The position numbers were made by a program, and so were the translations under genes. A stretch of DNA of 49,021 bases from IMG/VR virus record IMGVR_UViG_3300036832_001455, positions 1 to 49,021 of that record; one strand, 5' to 3'. The notes below the pieces were generated by a model, which was given only the letters and a program-made list of their open reading frames with translations, did no database searches and was not told where the DNA came from. The DNA comes from a virus. Of this stretch, positions 31,701 through 39,202 are shown piece by piece. How positions within the stretch are numbered: the stretch's first letter is position 1; each line of letters opens with the position of its first letter.

Positions 31701-33757
31701 ATTGGTTCGCATCGATCGATTCCAAGTTCGAAGCAGTTGGGCGAAAGTTAGGGCTTTATGATAGGTTCAAAGACGTCGATGATGGTGTACGAACAGGGGC
31801 GAACTGGCTTACGAAGAACTATCAAGACTGTGCAAAGTTCTTGCGTGGTGATGCAAACCGTCTAAAGACGATGTTCGAGTTTCTCGCTGCTGATCCGAAA
31901 TACTGGGATAGGATGGTATCACAACAGCGTTTTGGTGCCGTCGATGCTAACTTCCTACAAGATACACGTTTGGCTAACAAGTGGTTAACGGACTTCCGTG
32001 ATTCAACAGGTATTCAGGTTTTTGACTATCTTCGTAATGATCTTGGTCGGTTACGAGGTTTCAACTTTGATCCTGCTGAGGTTTTTGGCAAGGGAATCAA
32101 GGATGAAACGCAAATGTCGTTCTTCCATAAAGCGATCGTAAACGGAGAACTCAATCCTCGTGACGGCCATGCGGGTCGTTTTATCAACTATCTCCTTCGT
32201 GAAGGCTACAATAAAAAGTTCGTTGAAAAGCCGCTCGCGGAGCTTTCGAAGTTACTGCGGCTTGAGGATCGTAACGGCGTATCGGTTCTTGGTACACTCC
32301 GGTTTCCGATTCAGAACTATATCAACTACGTCAAGGGTATTCCCGATGTCTCACAACAGGTAATCACGAAGGGTATTAGCGACTTTCAGAAGAATCTCGC
32401 GAACGGCTTCAAGGAGATGAACAAATATCTCCCGAAAGGATTCCAACTTAAGGAGGAGTTTAACTATCCGGGAACGCTCTTCAATCGTATGGTCGCGCTA
32501 TCGTACACCGCAGGAATCGGCGCGAGACCTATCATTCCTCTTCGTGATATGATTCAGGTCATCACAAATACGTTACCGATTTTAGGACCGACGAAGATGC
32601 TCGAAGGTCTTCGTAAGGGACTAACTTCCGCAGGATTCGCCGAAGCAAGGGCGGCTGGTGCGTTACTCGATAGCCATAACGTTATGGAACTATACGGTGA
32701 CATCTACCACGAAATGCCACCACATAGTGGGGGTACGCTCGACAAGGCGATGGAACTTTCGAATCGTCTGCTCGCACCTTCTCGTTGGGGTCATAACTTC
32801 GGACGTAACGTCGCCTATCATGGCGAGTATGGCTCGGCGCTTAAAGCTGTTAAGGCCTATCGAGCCGGACGGATAGACGTACGTCAATTATTCGAAGACA
32901 CGTCGATGTGGTTTTTTCCGAAACCTCTTCAAACGCGAATTATGCGAGACGTCTTAACGAAGGGTAATATCGAGGAAGTTGAGAAGACCCTATACAAATT
33001 GAACGACCAGTTGTATAACGAGACTCGATCTGCGAGACCAAATCAAGATCTCGTTAAGAAGCTCGAAAGTAAGATCGAGACTACACGTCGCGAATTTGAA
33101 ATGGTACGTAAACTTGGTCCTGGAAAAACGGTATCCGCCGAGGATATCGCGAAGAACATCGCGCTCGAGACTGTCGATGCTACTCTCTGGCCGTATCGTC
33201 GTGGATCTCAACCTTTAGCGTTAAGGACGGGTCTTGGTCGCATTTTCGGCCAGTATGGGATGTGGCCGCTTAATTACATGGAGTTCCTACGGAAGGGTAT
33301 ATCGAAGTACGCGGAATATCCGGCGAAGACGCGTCGAGCTATGGCTTTGTGGACTGCTTCGAATTACGCGGCGTCGAAGACGCTCGGTAACGTTGGAGGA
33401 TTCGGTGACGCTGACGTAGGCAAATGGTTCTTCTTCTCGCCGGCGGGATATGGCGGTTCGCCGCATCTCAAGCTCGCGCAGGATATCATGAAAGCTCCTG
33501 AGGAAAGCGACGAAGGAAGACAAGCGCGGAAAGATATTCTCGAATATCCGTTGAACTTCATCCCCGGTTCGATCGAGATGGAAGCGATTCTGAAAGCGAT
33601 CGAGAAGGGCGGATCGCCGATTGTGAACGGTCAGTTAACGCCTGAGGCAATTCGCGTACTTGGGATGAAACCGAAGAACGAGCACTTACAGGACCTTTCA
33701 CCTGAGGATTGGATGAAGTACGAAACAGGCTTCAAGCAGCAAGGTCGCCAGCAATGA
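28712..33757 (+). CDS. Giant ejection protein with muramidase-like domain (1681 aa)
   Basis: Largest gene of the genome. Residues about 15-130 resemble GH73/lytic-transglycosylase-type muramidases: an acidic catalytic candidate E43 in SHETGNFTNRGARSLNNLAG, and later FKSLDEFGDYFAGML. A second HExxH (HEGLH, residues 765-769) suggests an embedded metallopeptidase. The remaining 900 residues are long mixed helical segments typical of T7 gp16-like internal proteins that form the ejection conduit. It is probably stored in the head and injected first. Overlaps the next small gene by 4 bases. Confidence 0.78.
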   Translation: MPQDTATPQDATDISQQARELAARVGLETGVSQNVLYAQWSHETGNFTNRGARSLNNLAGVNVPGGKGQDYRSFKSLDEFGDYFAGMLKRKYPGALGAKDTHSYASALKAGGYFTDTLSNYEKGMNRFLGKSSAAATSSSGEVKPFNELAKSFDPMMPQDQYDMIRHKYFDDNVVPLIPKGFSTAATRTEFLKATERAPMVNYPISAKLGMGALATTEQLLQPLKDTSPGARRLYDANRKKQASLGAAMQRDNISFTGPKIAGELIGGGIAFAGIQAATDGAGAELGVDALIDSIAQTAKTADLAARLSKGALAFGTVEALNAEGKNRGYAFAKGVAMGAAFDGSFTLLGKLARSGVEGSPETIEKEIGNAFTPDPKPMSPVLDKTLAEHITTTQEVARAEAKPLFTKPDEGSRKIRIMGTEGTGQKFTLFVEPEAESRTIDTLKDKLANGGSVDAVLYHPDEVNGFNRFAKMTQDIGLVPKTETKILTTEPKAAKKVAAAMNAEGIPAEPNGDAKVHFEVPKPREPNLTRIRSDLSTHELPNGTRLSEGETWDYAKRIKSLWDSRVPLTSKEATARQLAGLDMEKWIPEEWHRTVEEVGEEPLEHEADEVFDPRTQEAMDIFNETIAERERQIPSKIGQLGAEFAEKGEGIPGFSVTKQPGMRDLFEKQIPPGERRTITVGKGLNRFGAREPVVVTTRRDRVTMRVEPNQMQQLIGSAQAFVARDNTWQDIMRQMGYTQMGGYGEAKLPVEVYSKGASRGLIYHEGLHVQLTPFREQLPDIFGTHPAALQIAKWLRDEVGSYATAAHAQRLEEAYVYAASAIRHGDKVMLDSLGAVDTSTKHVIDMVDASTISILEAMGRKVSTQEMRATEERMYDLLRRTGRARLERWQEGAARAGHELYFDPESDSFVMTNPRESVHIGPKSSVADHIEQAQGAAEYVPDDSIFFQQAGLKSPMAAVHTLPFSKKDVPMAELTPHEDRFRGLAAASSLIRPTGDWFASIDSKFEAVGRKLGLYDRFKDVDDGVRTGANWLTKNYQDCAKFLRGDANRLKTMFEFLAADPKYWDRMVSQQRFGAVDANFLQDTRLANKWLTDFRDSTGIQVFDYLRNDLGRLRGFNFDPAEVFGKGIKDETQMSFFHKAIVNGELNPRDGHAGRFINYLLREGYNKKFVEKPLAELSKLLRLEDRNGVSVLGTLRFPIQNYINYVKGIPDVSQQVITKGISDFQKNLANGFKEMNKYLPKGFQLKEEFNYPGTLFNRMVALSYTAGIGARPIIPLRDMIQVITNTLPILGPTKMLEGLRKGLTSAGFAEARAAGALLDSHNVMELYGDIYHEMPPHSGGTLDKAMELSNRLLAPSRWGHNFGRNVAYHGEYGSALKAVKAYRAGRIDVRQLFEDTSMWFFPKPLQTRIMRDVLTKGNIEEVEKTLYKLNDQLYNETRSARPNQDLVKKLESKIETTRREFEMVRKLGPGKTVSAEDIAKNIALETVDATLWPYRRGSQPLALRTGLGRIFGQYGMWPLNYMEFLRKGISKYAEYPAKTRRAMALWTASNYAASKTLGNVGGFGDADVGKWFFFSPAGYGGSPHLKLAQDIMKAPEESDEGRQARKDILEYPLNFIPGSIEMEAILKAIEKGGSPIVNGQLTPEAIRVLGMKPKNEHLQDLSPEDWMKYETGFKQQGRQQ

Positions 33758-33837
33758 GGCACCTTATCTATAACTCTATAACCTTGGACACCGATTACGC
33801 ATATTGGTGGCCACCAGGAGAAGACCCATGGGCATGA
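33754..33837 (+). CDS. Tiny aromatic protein (27 aa), possible
   Basis: A 27-codon frame starts with an ATGA overlap at the end of the giant gene (MRHLIYNSITLDTDYAYWWP) and stops inside the next gene. The overlap is typical of coupled genes, but the ribosome-binding site (AAGG) is weak and the 72-bp gap is short. It may be chance. Confidence 0.38.
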   Translation: MRHLIYNSITLDTDYAYWWPPGEDPWA

Positions 33838-34019
33838 AACCGCCGCTAGGTGACCGTGCGCAGGCTGTAGGTGACTGCGTTAACCAACCGAAAGATGTTG
33901 ACGAGTTTAAGAACATCCCAGGAACTGTCAGCACCTTGAAGCGGGTGCAGGACAAGCCAATTCCAGGTGTTGTCTCGCAACGCGAATCGCCGAAGAGTTC
34001 AACGACGAAAGGACGCTAA
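33828..34019 (+). CDS. Hypothetical small protein (63 aa)
   Basis: ATG 33828 follows CCAGGAGAAGACCC. It is hydrophilic and probably disordered: KPPLGDRAQAVGDCVNQPKD then GTVSTLKRVQDKPIPGVVSQ. Unrecognised, positioned after the ejection protein and before a basic protein; an ATG two codons later is possible. No function can be read. Confidence 0.62.
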   Translation: MGMKPPLGDRAQAVGDCVNQPKDVDEFKNIPGTVSTLKRVQDKPIPGVVSQRESPKSSTTKGR

Positions 34020-34020
34020 C

Positions 34021-34488
34021 GTGGCGAAAGTCAGATCTCTTATCGCAGTACAAAAGCGGAAGATCGTCGATGAACGCGTTCGCGCGAAAGTCCTCGATAT
34101 GTACAAAGACATGGGCCCGGTAGGAATTCGTCTCGTCCAACGTGCATGTGGTGCGTACGAAGATGGCGGAATTGGGAACGAAACGCTTACGCTTTTGAAT
34201 AGCGCATCGCCGGATCGCATCCTCGCGCGACTTGCGACGCTTTCACTTTCATACTATAGTACACTCGAAGGGACGAAGGAACAGCACGACGCGTGGGCAA
34301 AACGCGCGAAGCGACTCGGCAAAGAGGGCGTCAACTGGACGCTAGGGCAAGGAGGCCCGAAGACACATGAGCAAGTTTCTGTTCCTGAGCAACACGGGGG
34401 ACGGGCTCGGCTTAGCGCTGAGACTGAAGGACAAAGGACATCAAGTAGCAGCGTGGATGAGGGACAAGAGAGCAAAGCAGAACTATGA
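34021..34488 (+). CDS. Hypothetical basic protein (155 aa, GTG start)
   Basis: GTG start after AAAGGACGCTAAC. Basic, helical N-terminal half (SLIAVQKRKIVDERVRAKVL). The last 40 codons overlap the ATP-grasp gene by 122 bases in another frame, giving a hydrophilic QEHGGRARLSAETEGQRT-like tail. If translated to its stop, it is one of the longest overlaps here. Unrecognised. Confidence 0.6.
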   Translation: MAKVRSLIAVQKRKIVDERVRAKVLDMYKDMGPVGIRLVQRACGAYEDGGIGNETLTLLNSASPDRILARLATLSLSYYSTLEGTKEQHDAWAKRAKRLGKEGVNWTLGQGGPKTHEQVSVPEQHGGRARLSAETEGQRTSSSSVDEGQESKAEL

Positions 34489-35677
34489 CGGGCTTCTGGA
34501 GAAACCGCGGAGATGGGAAACCGCCCTTACCAAAGAGACCATCGTGGTTTTTGACAGTAGTGGTGGTGGCCGTACTGGTGATCGTCTACGCGCTAGTGGC
34601 TACAGTGTTTTTATGGGATCAGTATTCGCGGATGCGTTAGAACTGGAACGCGATGTCGCCTTTGAATATATGACGCAAGTCGGGATAAAGGTACCGACGA
34701 CGGAAACATTCCACGATTGGGAGGATGGACGCGTGTACGCGAAGAAAGAGGGAAAACGTCTCGCGTTCAAGCCTTCGGGTAAACTCGGCGATGATCACGC
34801 CGTTGGGTCATACGTCTCGACGGACGATGCGGATATGATCGAAATGCTCCATTACTTCGAATCCGTTGCAACCCACGCTCCGGAGTACGAGCTTCAGGAG
34901 TTCAAAGAGGGAGTTGCTATTTCTACCGAGGGTTGGTTTAATGGTGAGACCTTCATGATTCCGTTCAACCATACCGTTGAACGTAAGCAGCTCATGAATG
35001 GAAACCTCGGACCCTCTGGCGGCTGTAGTGGGAACCTCGTCTGGGCTTGGCAGACGGGCACTAATCACATCATCGAGGAGGGGCTCAAGCGGATGGAACC
35101 AGTCCTCCGTGAATTTAGTTACGTAGGGCCAATAGACCTCAACTCGATTGTCAACGAGGAAGGCGTGTGGGCGCTCGAGTTCACTCCACGTTTCGGATAC
35201 GATGCACTCCCCTCTTTCTTGGAGCTTTTCGAAGGCGATATCGGGGATGATCTCATTACTCCGCTGGCGCGTGGGGACAAGCCAAAGGAGTTCGTTCTGA
35301 AAGGCGGTTACGGGTCTGCTTTGCGTGTTGACGTACCCCCATATCCCTCTGACCAGTTTCATCACGAGGGGAATGTTCCAATTCGTGGCTTCGAGCGCAA
35401 AGATCGCAATCATCTTTTCTTTTACGACGTGATGTTTAACGAGCGCAATCAGCTCGTAACGACGCCCGCGTACGGGGCCGTTGTCGCTATTACCGGACAT
35501 GGCTTTGACTCCGAAAAAGCATTTGAGGGACCTATGGCGCTTGCAGAAGCGGCAAAGATCCCTGAAAAAATGTATCGAACTGACCTCGCATGTGTCCTCG
35601 ATAACGACATCGCGAGGTTCAATCGGTTGGTGCAAATCTGGCGAAACACCGACGCCGACTCTAATGGGCCGCCTTAG
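34367..35677 (+). CDS. ATP-grasp ligase, PurD-like (436 aa)
   Basis: The N-terminus has a Rossmann-like glycine-rich beginning (FLFLSNTGDGLGLALRLKDK), as in phosphoribosylamine-glycine ligase (PurD). The central ATP-grasp part carries KPSGKLGDDHAVGSYVSTDD, EFKEGVAISTEGWFNGETFM and NSIVNEEGVWALEFTPRFGY, matching the lysine, glutamate and acidic metal-binding features of ATP-grasp enzymes. Such enzymes join an acid to an amine with ATP. A viral version in a structural operon may modify a metabolite, base or peptide rather than make purines. The 3' end overlaps the convergent coiled-coil gene by 17 bases. Confidence 0.8.
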   Translation: MSKFLFLSNTGDGLGLALRLKDKGHQVAAWMRDKRAKQNYDGLLEKPRRWETALTKETIVVFDSSGGGRTGDRLRASGYSVFMGSVFADALELERDVAFEYMTQVGIKVPTTETFHDWEDGRVYAKKEGKRLAFKPSGKLGDDHAVGSYVSTDDADMIEMLHYFESVATHAPEYELQEFKEGVAISTEGWFNGETFMIPFNHTVERKQLMNGNLGPSGGCSGNLVWAWQTGTNHIIEEGLKRMEPVLREFSYVGPIDLNSIVNEEGVWALEFTPRFGYDALPSFLELFEGDIGDDLITPLARGDKPKEFVLKGGYGSALRVDVPPYPSDQFHHEGNVPIRGFERKDRNHLFFYDVMFNERNQLVTTPAYGAVVAITGHGFDSEKAFEGPMALAEAAKIPEKMYRTDLACVLDNDIARFNRLVQIWRNTDADSNGPP

Positions 35678-35954
35678 GTGCGTCGGTCTTCGGCTTTTCG
35701 TCCGGCGTCTTCACGAGCTGAAACCCTTGCTGTGTCTGCGCGAGTGTATATCCTGGGTGAGCCTTCTCGATCGTCTCTTTAGCTTCTTTCGTTCTCGCTT
35801 GCAGGTCGGTGATTTGTTGGTTTATCAGCGCCTGACGTAGTTGGATGTTCTCGAGTGTGAGCGTCTCCTCCTTGGTTAACTGGGGTTGCGTTTGAGCTAG
35901 CGATACGGTCCAGATAAATATGAGTCCCAGCGTGAGCGATAACGTCTTTTTCAT
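35661..35954 (-). CDS. Secreted coiled-coil protein (97 aa)
   Basis: Signal peptide MKKTLSLTLGLIFIWTVSLA then QTQPQ. The mature part is helical and heptad-like (LTLENIQLRQALINQQITDL), then a proline/lysine-rich tail (PDEKPKTDAPKAAH). Periplasmic coiled coils encoded at the end of late operons can act as spanin-like lysis factors, but no lipobox or partner is visible. It is coupled by ATGA to the GroES-like gene. Its 3' end overlaps the rightward ATP-grasp gene by 17 bases. Confidence 0.7.
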   Translation of the reverse strand: MKKTLSLTLGLIFIWTVSLAQTQPQLTKEETLTLENIQLRQALINQQITDLQARTKEAKETIEKAHPGYTLAQTQQGFQLVKTPDEKPKTDAPKAAH

Positions 35955-36283
35955 ACTGTTCTTTCCTCTTTCGTGACCATGATGATTTGTTGAAACTCCA
36001 GTGAACGAAAACGCACGCCATCAATGTGAACAAAAGTACCGTCCAGATAACTAAAAGACACGATATCTCCGACATCGATCTGCTCCTGCACGAAAGGATC
36101 GCTACCTACCGCGATCACGCGTCCTTGTGTCGATTGAGGTCTTTGAGCCTCCGCGACGACTGCGACGAGACCTGCCGGCTCGTTATTCGGACCGACGATA
36201 TTTTCCATGCGCTTTTCGACGCTCAACGTCGTTACGATATCATCGACGAGAACACGCGCACCTAGGGGACGTGAGATGCTCAC
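35951..36283 (-). CDS. GroES-like co-chaperonin (110 aa, GTG start)
   Basis: Phage-encoded counterpart of the lid of the GroEL chaperonin. SRPLGARVLVDDI at the start, AQRPQSTQGRVIAVGSDPF in the middle and VGDIVSFSYLDGTFVHIDGV towards the end follow the GroES beta-barrel pattern (RPLxDRVLV, GxVVAVG, VGDxVxFxxxxGTEVxIDG). Phages use such proteins (T4 gp31 is the classic) to enlarge the cage for capsid folding. The start is a GTG sharing GTGA with the upstream stop. The mobile loop region (NEPAGLVAVVAE) keeps its expected place. Confidence 0.82.
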   Translation of the reverse strand: MSISRPLGARVLVDDIVTTLSVEKRMENIVGPNNEPAGLVAVVAEAQRPQSTQGRVIAVGSDPFVQEQIDVGDIVSFSYLDGTFVHIDGVRFRSLEFQQIIMVTKEERTV

Positions 36284-36561
36284 AGGTCTCTCACCTTTCC
36301 GGCTTTACGCCATTCAAGCGTATCGGGGCCGCGGAGCTTCGCCTCGATCACCGCAGGATCTTTAGTTACCGTCTCCTTATGTTCCCTTAGTGCGAGAAAC
36401 GATATCTCGTCCGCACAACGGAGTTCGAGGTAGAGTTCGTCGATAACGTAACACTCCTTCGAGTGTGTATCTTCGAAGAAGGACTTACTATCGACGATGC
36501 GGTGGATAAGCCACGAACGACCTTCACGTTGGATAATCGTACCGACTTTATACTCGATCAT
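36280..36561 (-). CDS. Hypothetical protein (93 aa)
   Basis: The ATG at 36561 (MIEYKVGTIIQREGRSWLIH) shares ATGA with the DpdA stop. Beta rich first half, acidic middle (SKECYVIDELYLELRCADEI) and helical end (IEAKLRGPDTLEWRKAGKVR). It sits between the DpdA-like enzyme and GroES-like gene, coupled to both. Unrecognised. Confidence 0.68.
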   Translation of the reverse strand: MIEYKVGTIIQREGRSWLIHRIVDSKSFFEDTHSKECYVIDELYLELRCADEISFLALREHKETVTKDPAVIEAKLRGPDTLEWRKAGKVRDL

Positions 36562-37301
36562 ACGTTCACCCCACATACTGCAAGATTGTCTCTAATCGCT
36601 TGAAGGTTGCGTCTATTCGTTTGAGGTGGGGAATCAAAATCAACATCAGTACCTTCAACTTCCCAAGCGGGATCGTGGAGACGGAAACCATTCCATCCCC
36701 TCCAAACTGGAGCTGAGGAATCCACCGACGCACAGTTCGCGCTGGCAAGCAAAGGCAGTTCCGCTGCATTCCCCGCAAGCATTCCGAGCGCGTGAACGTT
36801 AACGGACGGGTACCTCGTATGTATATAGGCACACCACTGTGTGCGGGTACCAATACCAGGCGCAAGTTTTGTTCCAAGAATGCGCGGTAACGCAACCCAC
36901 GAAGGCTGTATTTCCTCGATGCCCTTGCAGAGCACGTATTCGAAATCCTTGATCGTTTCACCCTGCGGTACATACATCCACTCCGTATTACTTATGATTG
37001 ATCGCCACTTTGTATGGAAACGTACACTGATATCGAGTGAATCGCGTCCGGGTCCGCCGAAAAGATCTGGCAAGACAACAACTTGAGGATGGTAGAGTCC
37101 AATTCGCTCAAGAAGTTGGTTACTGTCGAGACGTCCTTCATATGCTCCGTTATCGAGTATGATAAGATCGCCATCTTCACGCCTCCTTCGGTAAAACTGT
37201 TGATAAAGTGCGTTCGTTACGTGCGACAAAACTAAGTGCGCTTTACTTTTGGTCGCCCATTGTTGCAACCCCGTCGCCGGACTGATTATGCAGAATTGCA
37301 T
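36558..37301 (-). CDS. dpdA: DpdA-like 7-deazaguanine DNA transglycosylase (247 aa)
   Basis: TGT-family enzyme that swaps guanine in DNA for a 7-deazaguanine base. The barrel motifs are visible: LDNGAYEG (49-56), VLPDLFGG (76-83), VALPRILG (135-142), VHALGMLAGNAAEL (169-182) and SVDSSAP (192-198), where D194 is a nucleophile candidate. The size is close to the short DpdA forms found in phages. The same operon holds folE, queD, queE and queC, which supply preQ0, making the assignment strong. Its 5' end overlaps the helix-turn-helix gene by 59 bases. Confidence 0.85.
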   Translation of the reverse strand: MQFCIISPATGLQQWATKSKAHLVLSHVTNALYQQFYRRRREDGDLIILDNGAYEGRLDSNQLLERIGLYHPQVVVLPDLFGGPGRDSLDISVRFHTKWRSIISNTEWMYVPQGETIKDFEYVLCKGIEEIQPSWVALPRILGTKLAPGIGTRTQWCAYIHTRYPSVNVHALGMLAGNAAELPLLASANCASVDSSAPVWRGWNGFRLHDPAWEVEGTDVDFDSPPQTNRRNLQAIRDNLAVCGVNV

Positions 37302-37689
37302 CGCTTTCGTCTTCCTCCTCTTGTATTATGTTACCCGACATTTCGGATAGACGTCCGATCTTCCATTGTTTGTACTTGTAGAGCGACGCGGTCGAGACGC
37401 CGATAGCCGCGGAACATTCGCTTAGACCGAGGATCAGAATAATCCTTTGGTCGACGTGAAACATCTTGTAACGCACCGATGTTTTGTTAACAATACCACC
37501 CCGACGACGACGAGGGATGCCGTGTTTCTCCATCCGCTTGAGAACCGTACCCGTTGAAGTGTTCAGGACCGCAGCCACCTCAGGGATCGAGGCATTTTCG
37601 TAAAGTGCTACAAGCATCTCGCGTTCGTTCTCGAAAAAACGCGACTTCGCAATAAGATCCCACGCGATATCTTTCTCGTTTTTAATCAT
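37243..37689 (-). CDS. Double helix-turn-helix DNA-binding protein (148 aa)
   Basis: Residues 25-60 (ALYENASIPEVAAVLNTSTG then VLKRMEKHGIPRRRRGG) form one helix-turn-helix like those of homeodomain-like resolvases, and residues 80-115 (IILILGLSECSAAIGVSTAS then LYKYKQWK) form a second. The C-terminus is acidic. It is coupled to the helicase gene above by 8 bases of overlap and to the DpdA gene below by 59 bases. Probably a transcription or replication regulator; the target is unknown. Confidence 0.76.
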   Translation of the reverse strand: MIKNEKDIAWDLIAKSRFFENEREMLVALYENASIPEVAAVLNTSTGTVLKRMEKHGIPRRRRGGIVNKTSVRYKMFHVDQRIILILGLSECSAAIGVSTASLYKYKQWKIGRLSEMSGNIIQEEEDESDAILHNQSGDGVATMGDQK

Positions 37690-39202
37690 TGTATCCCTCC
37701 GCTAAGGTGTAAGAATGTTCGATAGCACTGCGCGTTTCGCGGATCACACCCGCCTCTTTAAGGCTACTGAGAATGTTTCGCGTTCCCGCAGCTGCCATTT
37801 TGTACTGCATCTTACGTATAAGATCACTATGGTCGATTTTACCTCCAGCACCGCGGATCTTGCGGATGATAATTTCTTGGTCTTCACCCCATGCCGTTTT
37901 GAACATCTTACCGGCGAGAGCGGGTAAAAATTTTTCCGTCCACGTCAGAAGTTTTAGCGCTCGTTCCCAACACGCGAGACAAACGATCATGTCCTTACAG
38001 GACGAGAGATGAAGGCACATCGCGATACGCAGGAGATGTTGTGGTTTCCTCTGGTAATACGTTTCGAGGATCTCGTGCTCGACGAGTCGTGTCTTTTTGT
38101 CTTCCTCGTACCAATCGATGTGCGTCGTTCGTGTTGCATCGGATAAGATCATCTCCCCTTGATTCTCGTGCATACACGCGAGCTCGATCTTTAGTTTCTC
38201 CCGCAGGCGTCCGTCGGAAGGTTCGGGAAGTGCTTTCATACGCGCCGAAGCCTCCTGCAGGATCATAACGTTACGCGCGATGAAACCTCCGCCGAAGATC
38301 GACTCGGGTGTGTTCTTTACGAACCAATCCATCGTCGAGCACATGATACACGTTATGGCTACGTCGGTCAAGACCGCCTTGCCGCGCATAATCGTTCCGC
38401 TCTTCCATAAGTCGGGTGAGTCCATGAAGCGCGTGAGAAGCGGGATGATCGACTCCATATATCGTTGTCTGCTGATCAAGACGGTCATTTCGGGAGCGTA
38501 AACCAAGCCGGTAGCGTTACCTCCTTTCATCGCGTCGATCAGCGCTTCAGGCGTTAGCTTTTCGGCGTAGACCGGTGTGAGTTGCATTTCGTTAATAATT
38601 CCGATGATAATATCTGCCGCAGAAGTCTTTTTGATTCCAGATGGTCCAAGTATAAGAATGCCAAAAGGAAGGAACAACCTAAAGTTGCCCATGTCGAAAA
38701 AGACTCGGCGATTGACAGTCGCAGCAATACCAGCAATAGCGCAAAAAACATGGTAAGCGAGAGGAGCCTCACTGTTCCGAGTATAATTTGCATAGTCATG
38801 TAGGAATCCCTCTCTTGGTATAAGCTTCCATAGTTCTTCCTCTTGTCGTCGAGCGATCGCCGTTAGATCTAGCGAAGGTGTTATGAGACGCTCGACGATT
38901 CTCGCGACTTCTCCTATAGGCGCTTCGATCGGTATTGGATCCGCTGCGGTAAGGATCGCTTGTCGAAGTTCGTCTTCGTTGATATTGAACGCGATGCATA
39001 CGAGTGTTTTTATTTCCTCGCGATACTCCGCAGGCATTTCAAGTGGCATCTTAAGCCACGTTACGACGGCACCAAAGATCCGACTTTTAACGTCGAGGCC
39101 TCGTTTGTCGCGCAACAGTAGCTTGAAGGTTTCAAACTGTTGTTGCGGTGAACTTTGCAAGGAATTTTTCCTTTCGTGCACCTTGCCCCCATGACGGGCC
39201 AA
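37682..39202 (-). CDS. DUF3987-type primase-helicase-like ATPase (506 aa)
   Basis: Walker A GPSGIKKT lies at residues 186-193, with Walker B-like LVYAPEM and a sensor-like segment (DVAITCIMCSTMDWFVKNTP) downstream, then a helical C-terminal region. This matches DUF3987-type helicases found in phages. Expected role: unwinding at the phage fork with the Pol I-type polymerase encoded immediately upstream. The annotated start at 39202 lies 71 bases inside the polymerase gene; a TTG at 39160, with AAAGGA upstream, would reduce the overlap to about 29 bases and is plausible. Confidence 0.8.
   Translation of the reverse strand: MARHGGKVHERKNSLQSSPQQQFETFKLLLRDKRGLDVKSRIFGAVVTWLKMPLEMPAEYREEIKTLVCIAFNINEDELRQAILTAADPIPIEAPIGEVARIVERLITPSLDLTAIARRQEEELWKLIPREGFLHDYANYTRNSEAPLAYHVFCAIAGIAATVNRRVFFDMGNFRLFLPFGILILGPSGIKKTSAADIIIGIINEMQLTPVYAEKLTPEALIDAMKGGNATGLVYAPEMTVLISRQRYMESIIPLLTRFMDSPDLWKSGTIMRGKAVLTDVAITCIMCSTMDWFVKNTPESIFGGGFIARNVMILQEASARMKALPEPSDGRLREKLKIELACMHENQGEMILSDATRTTHIDWYEEDKKTRLVEHEILETYYQRKPQHLLRIAMCLHLSSCKDMIVCLACWERALKLLTWTEKFLPALAGKMFKTAWGEDQEIIIRKIRGAGGKIDHSDLIRKMQYKMAAAGTRNILSSLKEAGVIRETRSAIEHSYTLAEGYND

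Noticed and set aside
35779-36075. Minus-strand frame with a strong N-terminal transmembrane segment
   Set aside because: It is fully covered by the secreted coiled-coil gene and the GroES-like gene in other frames, both better supported. It has no ribosome-binding site of its own.
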